Made by a program: the position numbers and the translations under genes. From NCBI GenBank assembly GCA_002633005.1, contig NMRA01000109.1, forward strand, positions 718,624 through 782,623: 64,000 bases of DNA, written 5' to 3'. Each line of letters begins with the position of its first letter. The first letter of the stretch is position 1. Source of the DNA: Phoronis australis. Its lineage: Eukaryota; Phoronida; Phoronidae. Under the pieces are notes generated by a model. That model was not told the DNA's origin and ran no database searches. It saw only the letters and a program-made list of their open reading frames with translations. Of the stretch, positions 39,301-51,300 are shown one piece after another.

Positions 39301-42300
39301 GTGTTTGTGTTATTAAAGCTTGTGATTAGCGTCACATTTTTTAATAACATGCAACAAACATCAAATGTAGCAGGGGGGGGAACAGGTTAATGTGTTTTTA
39401 GAATTTTTCTTACATGGTGAAGGGCACTCTCTGTTAAATAGTAGCCAGAGACATCCAAATATGTTGGATTATTTATAGAATGCAAACTTTGTTTGCACTG
39501 AAATACCCAACCCTTCTTTAAGTGGCCTCAACTTGCCATGGGCATTTTTGTGGCATGTGAAATTAGCAAAACTATGGGTTTCAAGAAGGACAGACTCCTT
39601 TCATTCGCTGCTGTATGTCGCTATCTGTTATGTTCTGTATACCATATCGTAGTTCTGGCAACAACTGTGGCCTGAGACTAAGTCAATGAGGCAAAGTATC
39701 TGACTTTTTCCCTCAATAAAACCATGGAAATCTCACTTCTGCGTTCAAATTGATTTTCCGAATTCAAGACTCAGAAACAAGAGCTAAAAATTAAAACTGT
39801 AACTTTGAGCTCCACTTTCTGACGTCACATTTTGTAACTATAGTCTCATACAGTGCTTTCTTTGAAAAATGATCGTTTTAGTTTACGTTTCGGGGTGAGC
39901 CTGAAACCCATTGTTTTTTTTTGAGATTGCAAGTTAGCTTTCCTAATTACACATCATAGGCTTTCCTTATTACGCATCATAATACCTTGGGCCTGATAAA
40001 GTACCGATTAATTCAACAGGAACATTCATGGGTGTTTCTAAACATTACGCATCATAATACCTTGGGCCTGATAAAGTACAGATTAATTCAACAGGAACAT
40101 TCATGGGTGTTTCTAAACATTACACATCATAATACCTTGGGCCTGATAAAGTACAGATTAATTCAACAGGAACATTCATGGGTGTTTCTAAACATCTGAC
40201 ACATTAACCCCACCCCTAGGTAACGAAGGCCTAGAAAATTTATTCCTGTGGTTCAGATTTCACTGGCAGCAAATTTCAAGGGCTGTTAAACAATTTTCAA
40301 AAAGCTCTTTTTGCTTCAGATTTTAGAGGAAAGATTCATAAATTGCTTTTCGTAGGGTTTCAATTAGGCGAATCCAGAAAAGTGTGCAGCTATCTATGCT
40401 TATAGACACTGGCTTGACAAGTCAGCAGCCTGGGGTTTGTATGAACTATAACTGTTGGTACACTCCTTTAAGCAAAACACACATCAAAGGGTCCATTTTC
40501 AGGCTACTGTAATGGACGTTTTCCTACTTTGGGTAATTTTTCAGTTATTTGGATATAAAGGGTACCCTTTTCACCATTAGTCAGTCAATTAGGGTATGTT
40601 TTCCCAGGAAACAATTCATGCGTTTCTATGTCCGACAGAGTTGCACCCCCCCTCTCCCACCTTAAAGTTATTAAGACTATGATTATGACAAAAGTTCAGA
40701 GATTGACAGTGGGATGTTAACTACAATAAGCTCCTCCTTGACCACAGTTTTGCCCCTGAATGTCATGGTAAAATGATGTGCAAATATCTAATGTCAGCCA
40801 CTTGTTGATAAGTATGTGTGTTTATTGACTGAGATAAGTTAACACTGTCTTACATAACCTGTCTGTCTGGGTGATTAGCAGCTGTAACTTGATAGGTCAA
40901 GAATTTGACGGAATCTTCTAGCACTTCATGTCATATCTTAAGGTTGTCAAAAATTGTAGGAAAGTTACAGCATATCTTAAGCTGTGCTCAGACCAACTCA
41001 GACCAATTCACCCCCAGCTGGTGCCTCCATTGTTTCCGAAGAGAGCTGATAGCAGTGCCACCTGTAGAGTTATAACCTTTGCAATTATGGTGTTCACACA
41101 CAGTCAACCCTCATAGGTAACCTCTTGACGAACTACCCTCACAGACTGGTTATAGGTTATCTCACACCTTATTTAGTATGTATCGAAAAACTTGGCTATG
41201 TCATCTTGTAAAGGTATATATTTTCTGAAAGAAAGAAGATCAGAGATTATATAACAATATGTTTTATATTGATGTGCCATTATTGTTATTAGTTAACATC
41301 ATTTTAAGTCAAAATTTTATTTTTAAAAAAGGTACATCCATAGCAATATAACCCCTCCGTAGACTTTAACGAAACCCTTTTTAAATGAAAACTTTGCACT
41401 TTACCTCAAAAACGCTGTTAGGAATTTTCGACTACTCATTTTGTTTTGTTTTTATGCCAAATGAAGTCCCAAAACATAAGGTATTTCTGTAAAAAATTGC
41501 AGCCGTATTTGTCTATGTTATGGTTTGCAAAAACTACGCGTTTAAAGGGAAAGTCCTAGCAGTGTATTTGACATTGTTGAATGAATATTAAAACTGAAAA
41601 GTTTCCGAAAACTCGTGTTCCTAAGTTCAAAGTAAGTTGATTTGCTGAAGCCGAGAAAAAATGGGGAAATTTTGCGAGTCTTCAAACTCGGACGGTTATC
41701 GCTTAATTATTCGTTGAAAACTTGTTTTTGATCTATATGACTCTTGCGTTAACCATATTCTCACTACTTCAACATTCATGCGTAATGTACACTCTGTGGT
41801 ACATAATTAACTTATCGCTAAAACCGTTTGATTTTGTGCCTAGTGATCAAGTCCAGCTAAATCAAGGCGGGGTCAACTCTTGACCTAGGTCAATAGTTCA
41901 TTGTTATACACACCAGGCACTGGCCGACTGATATGAAACTAAGTACAAAATGAACAACACAAATCAAGTCGGTGGTTAAGGCGAGTCGTGAGCGTAAGAT
42001 CGAATCAGCGACGTGTCAAATTACCGAACAACTTGATGAATTTTGTTGAGGATTTATCTCTTTTCACAACTTGCTGTCGAACACAAAGTCACAGAGGCCT
42101 GCGGTACCGCGACTCAGACTCGGTGTGTTCATTCTCAGCAATCAAAATTATGTTTTGTGTTCATTTCCCCGGCATCTTTCTATCCTATGTACACGTCTTT
42201 GACTCAGTATTATGGCAATTTGGTGAATGAGGGGAATGAAGGTACATAGGAAACTGTTCTATACCTGGTGGGAGATTCGATTTGAGTGACAGCCCTGTAA

Positions 42301-45300
42301 CCTTTGAACTTGGATAGTGGTAAACAAATTTCAGTGCGGTTGTACTGTTCCTAGGTGGTTCTGCTAACTCCTTTTTTCTTGCTACACGCTGTATATTTCA
42401 TATTTGAAGTTTCCTGAGAATGAAGATAAGTTATTTTGACAGGCATATCATAAAATGGCCAATTTTTGTGACTAAGGTTTGAGATATTCTTTAAGTGTGT
42501 GTAGACCGAGAATTATAACATATAAATTGGTTTTAAAAATCTAACTGCTTTGGTGTTGACAAGGTATAGCAGGGCTCATAGGGGAGTGTAGTGATCTGAG
42601 TGTGGTTGATATGTGAATAGAAATCAGCTTGTGAATTTGTTGCACATTGCAGTCCAACATAGCATTTTCTTAATGGCCAGTTTACAAACTGTATATTACG
42701 GTAGGTAAGAGGTACAGAACATAGATTAGTACTAGGGTGGGATTTGTGTTTATGTTTTTAAACCCCAAAGCATTTCATTTAAGAATTCATCATTCACAGT
42801 AAAATGCAAAATTCCCCTGTAAAGATAACAGTGCTTTATGTTTGATGGAACCTAATTAGAGTTATTTCTTGTGTTAAAATGAAAGCAAAGAAGCTGAATA
42901 ACATGTCAAGTGCATGATAACATTTTGACCTTCGTAATCCATATTGTTATTATGGTGCCATTAGTTTATCTAATGTCGACTATAAAAGCAAATGATAATT
43001 TTGCATTTTGTTTAAATCTCATAATTATCGGATCACTTGTAAAAGCATTCATTCAATTGTAAAATTTACATGGGAAGAAGTCTGACATTTGTATGGAATG
43101 TTACACAATTATTAAAGAAGATGGCTCGAATGCCTTTTATCACACAAAGCCTTCTGGTTAGACCAGATATATCCATCTTGACACCCACAGCAAATCATCA
43201 GACAGTTGAAATAACTTAGTGAATAAGTACATAGCTTACTTTTGTCTAATTTTAGGTTTAGTTAGTCTTAGTGATTTTGTGGTATTTCTCTTGTGCCAGA
43301 AATGAGGTAGGGCAGGCTATCATGATAATACAGTCTTCAAAGGATTTTCCAATGATAAGCAAAGTATGAATTAAAAGTACAACCCCCTGCTGGGAGAGGC
43401 CAATAGGTCCTTTGGCTATAGCTGTATAATATTTTATGCAATAATTTTCAATGTTAGGCAACATCTTATTACACCATCTTATTATAGACAAATTGTAAGT
43501 AAATTGAATGCTGCCCCACACAGCAACGCTTTTCAAAATTAGCCAGATTACAGGTGTGTTAGTGTCTTAAGTCTGTTGACCCTGGTTACCGCACATTTCA
43601 CAAATTCAAAGTCTGTTTCTGTTTACCTTGTCCACATTTTGCAAAGATGGTTGTGTGTTTGAGTAATCAGCTTTCTTTAAGCAATTTGCATTGCATACTA
43701 AAACGAAAATGCAAATTAGCCGATTGTAACTGCGAAAGCTACTGCTGCAGGTATTATCAGGATTTTAATAAAAGCCAGTTTCTTGCAGATGATTGTCAAA
43801 TACACTAGATCAGAGAAGAGTGCAGATGTACTTGTTTATGGTATTGCTGGACAATACACATTTGAAGCTGTTAATTTTATTGCTTTGATTTTTTGCATTA
43901 TGGAGTTAGTATAGTGGACAGAATTTCAGTCCTAATGGGAAAGGTGATTTAGATCGGTCTAAATTTAGTACGGTACTGAAGTGAGTACCATACTAGCACG
44001 CGTATCAAAGTTGGTCCGATTACATAAGTACAATTCTAGAGGTTTGATGCGGTCTGTTTTGCTTGACCGTTCTAACTTATCTCCCTACTTCACACAAGGG
44101 CAGAGTTCTTCCTACCCGGTATTAGTCAGGATTCTTGTATTGCTCATCAAAAAGCCAGATATTTGGCACATGATGTCACGTAATGCCAAATTGGGGAGGG
44201 TGGGGNGGTGGTGCTTCCACTAAGAAACTTTTTAGATTTTTGTCATCGAAAGGTAGCATTTTCCTTGATTTCTGCAGCAAAAATTTGCTAATTTTACTTG
44301 TTGATATGTTTTGTTGAACGTAACACCATAACTTCGCACCTTAACTGCATTTCCGACATTTTTCCAATGCATGCAGTGCGCAAGCAGATCAAAATATAGC
44401 ATTCTTCACAAATACGCTGTTCACATTGTATCTGACGGCATAGGGTCACCTGACGGTCTGACACTCAGTAGGTAAATTCGGCACCTAGACAAGTTATTTG
44501 CCCAGCCATCAAGTTGAACTGGAAATTTTACTCCATTTGGACGTACTTTTTCATTTATGAAGCAGTAGCATTTCAGTTGGGGAGTGTCACGCATTATGCC
44601 GTCATCTCCGTTCGTCCGTCCGGCGTCCACAGCTCTATCTCCAAAACGTCTTGACGTATGTTAATGAAATTTTGCACATGTGTTCCTGGCGTGGAGGGGA
44701 CGGCACGACCGAACCTTCGGAAGTATCCGACTACCGGTGTGTCTCCTAGTAGCAATTTTAATTTTTTATGTTTATCTCTGTATCTTTAAAAGTCCTTAAT
44801 GGATTTTTTATAAAATTTGGTATATAGGCACCTATTAGTGAGGTAATGCTATCCTATTTTCTGGTGATTGGACGTAGTTTGCGCCACTTAGTGGCCATTT
44901 TTACTGTTTTTGAGTCTGTTTTTTGCGTCCACCCCTCTAGCAAGCAAACCGCTCAAAGGATGATTCTGAAAATTGGCATGTTTCTTTTTACTATGAAGTG
45001 GATGGCTGACGATTTTCCGACGATTTCAACTTCTTTGGCACCTTCTAGTGGCAGTTTTGCTTTTTTTGCGCTCATGGCTGTATCTCCTAAACCGTTTGCA
45101 GGATCTTTACTTAATTTAGCAAGTGTATTTACATGATGTTGACAACAGATGACAATGACTTTCAGACGGATCTGAGTACTGGTGTGTCCCCTAGTGGCAA
45201 TTTTAGTTTTTTACGTTTACCTCTGTATCTTCAAAGGTCCACTACAGATTTTCATAAAATTTTGAATATAGACATCTATTGGTGAGATGATGCTAACCTG

Positions 45301-48300
45301 TTTTTGGATGGAATCGAGGTATTCTGCGCCACCTAGTGGCCATTTTTGCTGTTTTCAAACCTTGTTTTTGTCGTCCATCCCTCTATCAACCAAATCATTG
45401 TAGGGATGGTTTTGAAAATGTTTTCAGTGTAAAGAGGACGTTTGATGATGGTGACTGACTACTGTGGCACTTCCTAGTGGTAAATTTGTTTTGTTTTACG
45501 CCCATAGCTGTATCTCCTAAACCCACTGCAGCATCTTTATTAAATTTAGTAAGTGCATTTATATGAAGATAACAATAGGTGACGACTTTTAGCCAGATTT
45601 TTATGAAATATGGCATGTTCCCGCTTTTGGATGGATTATACATTTTTGCGCTTTCTAGTGGCCATTTTTATGATACAAATAAATAACCCTTAGAACACAC
45701 CATTTGCGATACATTCGTGGGCGCATTTCAATGCTTCACGTTGCTCTTGTTACGAATGTGAGGAAACTTTGGCGTAAATATTCTTGAACAAAAGAACAAT
45801 CACTGAATACGATATATAAAGCTCTATAAGAGCTGGTTACTAAAGTCGATTTACACAAGAGACAGTTGTCACCGTGTCACCTGTTACTACGCGACTTGCT
45901 CCACTTTAGTCGCATTTACATGACATTAGATCGCAAACTGGATCAGCAGGAGTCACTTACGTGAAGACTGTCTGCACATGCTCGCACAAGCAATAGGGAA
46001 TGTCCAAACCAGGTGGAATGCCAGCATGCCAGGGATCACCCATATCGCGCATGAGTTGTGTTTACACACATACTTGCACACCATCAGCTGTTCCACGGTG
46101 GTTGCTCTGTCAGCTGTTGCTCGATTAAATGCAACTTAAGACAACTTATACAAACCATTTTTACGATATGATATGTTATTACTTTTAGGCTGAATCTTTA
46201 TTCACTAAATTGTGAAGTGGGAAAGTTATGTCCAAATGTCTGACTTAAGTCCTAAGTCAGTCACCTCACTTAGAGAGGATCATCTTTTTTAGGATTTTCA
46301 TGTCAGGCCAAGTTGGACAAAAATGCAACTTTAATTTTGTTTTTAATTTTGTTTTTTTTGTAAAGGATCGTTAAAATCACATTTTGTTCTATCTAAATTA
46401 TAATTGCAAGGTTTACAATTTTGAAATCTCTGAAATTATGTGTTAAAGTAAAATTGGATTGATAATTAATAGGTTTTTTATTGAATTTTCGTTTCCATCA
46501 TTATTTATATCATTGTTCTTCGGTTTTAATTGTTTCATGCTTGGCACCATACAAAATTAGTTGTACTTGCTGACCAATTTTCCCTGAAGCATTGTTTTCA
46601 CAATGCATGCAATAAAACTTTGTTCTCTATCCAAACTGTGAAGCAAGACAAATATTGCTTTACATGTTCCATGCCTACCTACCTGCAATTTAGTAGTAAT
46701 TACAGTATCATAATAAGTCATCAGCTGACCTGTTATTCAGAACTCCTGGATTGTATAGATAAGCATGTTCTCTGTTCAAAAGGTTAATTTCACAGGTAGT
46801 GGTATTGTAAATGTCTATTTATCTCATGTATTAGGGAAATTCTTTAGTTTCCTGCCTTGTAATGTTTAGTGAGCCAGAGGTGCAGCCATGGTATTATGGG
46901 TGAAAATTAATGTTTGGATTCACAATAGTAGTAGTTAATCAGTAGAATAGTTTGGAATAAAGTGCATATGCTCTCAAATGTACACGAATTTTCAAATCTT
47001 ATGTAATACATTGGGTGTGAATTTGGGCGGAACAAAATTTATTCCGTTGACAAATAAAATGTCAACCATTTTAGTTTGCATTATAGGAACTTTAAAAATA
47101 CTGTAAACCTTTGGCTAATGCCCGTGTTCTCATAAGCACCCACCCCCACATTTGAAATGCTTTGGATTAAGCATCCACTGCTCGGCTTTGCACCCTTCCT
47201 CAAATTTTGGAAAATTTCAACTAAGCACCCAGGGCTCAGATGTAACTTGGTACATCTCAGAATTGAATTTAAAAACACTATGGTGTGCTTTCAAGAGCGG
47301 AAACTGGATCAATTTCGAGTCACATTGTAGTTTGCAGTAGTCGCTGAGGACATCCTATTCTGTTAAAATCTTCTACAGTGCATTAAAATGTTTGTGCTTT
47401 GGAAATTGCTGCTTACCGAGAATGTATTCTGCCGCAGATTCATTCTATGGTAAAACAAATTTATTTTTTAAAATACTCAGTAGTACTGCAGCGTTAAGAG
47501 CCCAGTCCCAGCTTTGTTTACCTGCGAAGGTGAGGTGACTCCACTAACATGCATGGCCGGGTCACATAACCAACATCACTCGCAAGATTTTGTCTTGTGA
47601 AATTTGCAGCGCATCATTCATTGGATCGTTAGGTCATTCAGTCTGAGACATCGAAACAACTACTAGCACAACTTTATTGACAGGAAGTTTTGCAAAAATA
47701 TTCTACCAAGAGGAGGGACTTTGGGCTGAGATTTATCTAACTTTGCATTGTCAACAACTTTGATGACAATCATATGGCACCTCAGCCTAGAATTTTTGTA
47801 GGTATTTTTTCAAGGTATGTTTTCTCTTTTCTTAAAATGCATCCTTAACTACTGGAGTACTTGGTCAGGGAGTGCTGATATAATGTTTGTACTGGCAACT
47901 AGGTTTGAAGCAAGTTCTTTGAACTTCGGGTCTGTGTACTTCAATTTCTTAAGTCATGGGTGGTTAGGGGTGACTATGTGACTCTGGTTAAATGCCTATC
48001 CCCAATTTCTTCGAAGTTCTGATTTAAGTGCCCACCTCTCGATTTCCAGGCTTGGCAATTTAAGCAGCAAGGGTGTTAACCCGAATGTTTACGGTAATAT
48101 GAAAGTCAATTTTTGACACATTTTTTTTCAAATACACACAAGAAAACTACTCGTTTGGAAATGTGTTTTGTAACATAGATATCGCAGTTACATCTCAAAG
48201 GATTACATGAGGTTTTGGAAGTTGAGTTCCTTCTCACTAATTTCAGGGGCAGATCCAGGATTTTGAGTTAGGGGGAGGGGGGGCCAGGGCAGAGTATTAG

Positions 48301-51300
48301 CCTGGATTTTGCCTATCAGACATTTGCACCTCCGAACTGCCAAATGGAATATGGCCCCTTCCCCTCCCCCCATAAATGCGCCAATGAATTTAGCTTAGCT
48401 TAGCTTTGATACAATTTAGTGTACCTGCATAGTTTATGCGCCTTGTTCAGTGTTGTGTTTTTGCATTTGCAGAATGCATGCATGTCATGGTTTCACTTAC
48501 TTTCTTAATGACATAGGTGTATTAAGTTACACAGAAACAATATATCTAGCTCTGCTTTGTAGACAAACTAACCCTCTTCAAGATTGCTTGCCATGTTAAC
48601 TACCATGAGCAGTGTGTGCAGGAGACCAACTGACCCATGTCTGAGACCACACCCACACACCTGTTCTTTCCCTATTCAGTACATACCTGACGGCATGTCT
48701 TCAGTACATACCTGATGGCATGTCCTCACTTTGTTGATGATGAGATCCAGGGAAACTATAATAACGAATGTTTAGAAAAGTGCTATTGAAAGCTACCAGT
48801 GTCATGTAGTAAAAACATTAGAAGCTAAGCTGTCAATTGTGGTTTTCCCAAGAGATGTTGCTCAAGGACATGGCTTTTAGCATGTGATGTGTAAATTTCA
48901 CATCTGTACCAAAACACACATGCTCTTTCTGCATGAAGTTGTATTTGTATTTGTATTTCTTTTTATGTAATCTTCATTAAATACATGCGACTTCATCACA
49001 AGTCTAAATACCTTCCAAATAGGGTTTACAAAAATAAACAGTCCTGTTGAACAAACCAGTGGTTCAAGTGAAGGCGACAGAGACTACTTGGGCTTTTGTG
49101 CCATGATAAGAACCCTTAGATTTTATACCATAATGGTTTCATTCAATGGTCAGTTGTATCTGATGAGGTAATAATTACAAAATTGATGGAAAGTAAAGCA
49201 ATGTGACAGATATTACTTTGGATGCAAACACTCAGTTCCTTGTCATAACAGCTTCTGTATTTGAACACAATTAAAGGGTGTTCAGTGTTCCAGAAATGAG
49301 ATTTCAAATGAGAAACTTTGATCAGAGTTTATATGTACTTTCAGACTATGAGTATTGATCAGGCCTTGCTGATTAGCCTTTGAGCACTCATCCAGTTAAA
49401 CTGTGTGGAATGGCTCTTAGGGTCTTCAATTCTGGAGAGCTTCTACAGTATGCCTGCAGCCATTAGGCTTGATTGAGTGTAAATAGCTCCCAAAACTATG
49501 GTGTATCTCCATCTCAAATTCCGTGTCATTTACCATACAAAAATTCCTTTGTGTTGCTTCAATTAGTTTACTTTGATGCCTATATCAATTGTTATTCAAT
49601 GGTAATGATGAGACAGAAGTTGAGAGTCTCCAGTGTTTCTGATTTGTCCCCTTTGGGCGAACAAATTTTTGGATGATTGCCAAAATGGGTTCGGCAAAGG
49701 CTTCTGATATGATGTCTGTGTGTAGTTATTGTGTGTGTCAAAGATTCATTCAATAGTTTGAGGATTTGGAATGATTATCTCTTCACTTCTGTTGGCTTCA
49801 GGATATTATTACCCTACCTATACCAGAACATTTTAAAAGAAGTATACAAAGTTTAGCCTGGGGATTTGGTAATGAGGAATGCTTAGGCACACACCTACGC
49901 ACTGTTATAAATGAGTGCTGCACTAAAGTGTCCGGACTGTGACATTTTTTTCTAAATAACTGGTCGGAAATCTCGTCTAGACTTTGTGTAAAGTACCTTA
50001 AATTCGGTTTACATTCCCTCTTCACTATAACTGTACATTTTCCTACATAATTATTAGCATTTCACAGTTGAGCTATAACTCATGTTCAACTTGTAATTAC
50101 AGGTATGTTTGTGGATACATTGTGCTTTGATAACGTGAGACTGAATTATTTTTCGGAAGTACTTGTGTAGACTGTAAGAGGACATCTCTATCTTTTAGAC
50201 TGAAGCAAGACCCAATTATGCTCAGAACCTCTATCTAACCATTTCACCAGATTGGATTTTAAAGAAATAGTTCAAAAATGGAGCAAAAATATTGGCTAAA
50301 TTGTCCGTTTTATGTTTTTCAAAGGCTTGATACATTCATTGCTGCTCAAAATAAATTTTCAAAATGATGGGTAGTGCCAGTTGAACCATTCGTGAAATTA
50401 TTGCTAACAGGGAAGTGAATCTTTTTACAGAATTTGTGTCAAGAAATTGACGATATGAAATTTGACGTTTCTCCACCGAAGTTTTTTATTACAATTGGAT
50501 TTCGTACAATGACTACATGTGTAAGCTTAGTTATATCTTCTCTTAGGCAAATTTAAATTTCACGTATCATAATTTGGAAAACTTTAAACTTCAATTTTGA
50601 GTTTTTAAACAACCTTATTACCTTTTCAAAATAAAGAAGTGTCAGCATTATAGAAATCAGAGTGCAGTGCACTATATCTTATCATTCTTGAAACAATTTC
50701 CAACCATTATGTAACCTTGCAACTGATCTAAATTTCATCTTGACATCTAAAAATTCTCTGTCTACAAACACACTGTTTGACATATTTACATAACCTCCAC
50801 TGTTTGACTTGTTTATATATTGTTTTTGTCTGTAATGGGTAGCTATACTTTTCTTAAACTTAATTCTTACAATTTGTGTGTCTAAAGCATCTGTCATTTT
50901 AATTATAGGCTAAAGTGTTTGACAAATCATTCTGGTAATAGCTCACAGATGGCTCAAGAATGCTGAAAGTAATAACTGATCAGTTTTTAATTGGATCATG
51001 TCTGTGTCCTGGTGGTTCAAGGCATTAAAAAACAAACAAACGTGGCCATCTCTTAAGAAAAGTAGAAAACCCAGATACCCCTTCTATGTATTCTACTTAA
51101 TTCACCTAAGATATGTTATGTAAAGTTTATATGTCTTTTTAGTAATTAACGTCCTATGCTGTAGAAGTTAATAGTATTTAGGAGTTTCATTTGTTATTTC
51201 TGATACAATGAAAGTATCAAAATAGTAGAACAATGCCATTGTTTTTGATACCTTTTCTGATTTCAATGGTCCGCTTCATCTGAAAATTAATTACATTAAT

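Noticed and set aside
45840-46140. Possible hAT-type MITE with inverted ends
   Set aside because: The inverted match between the ends is only around 60% by eye; no target-site duplication found.
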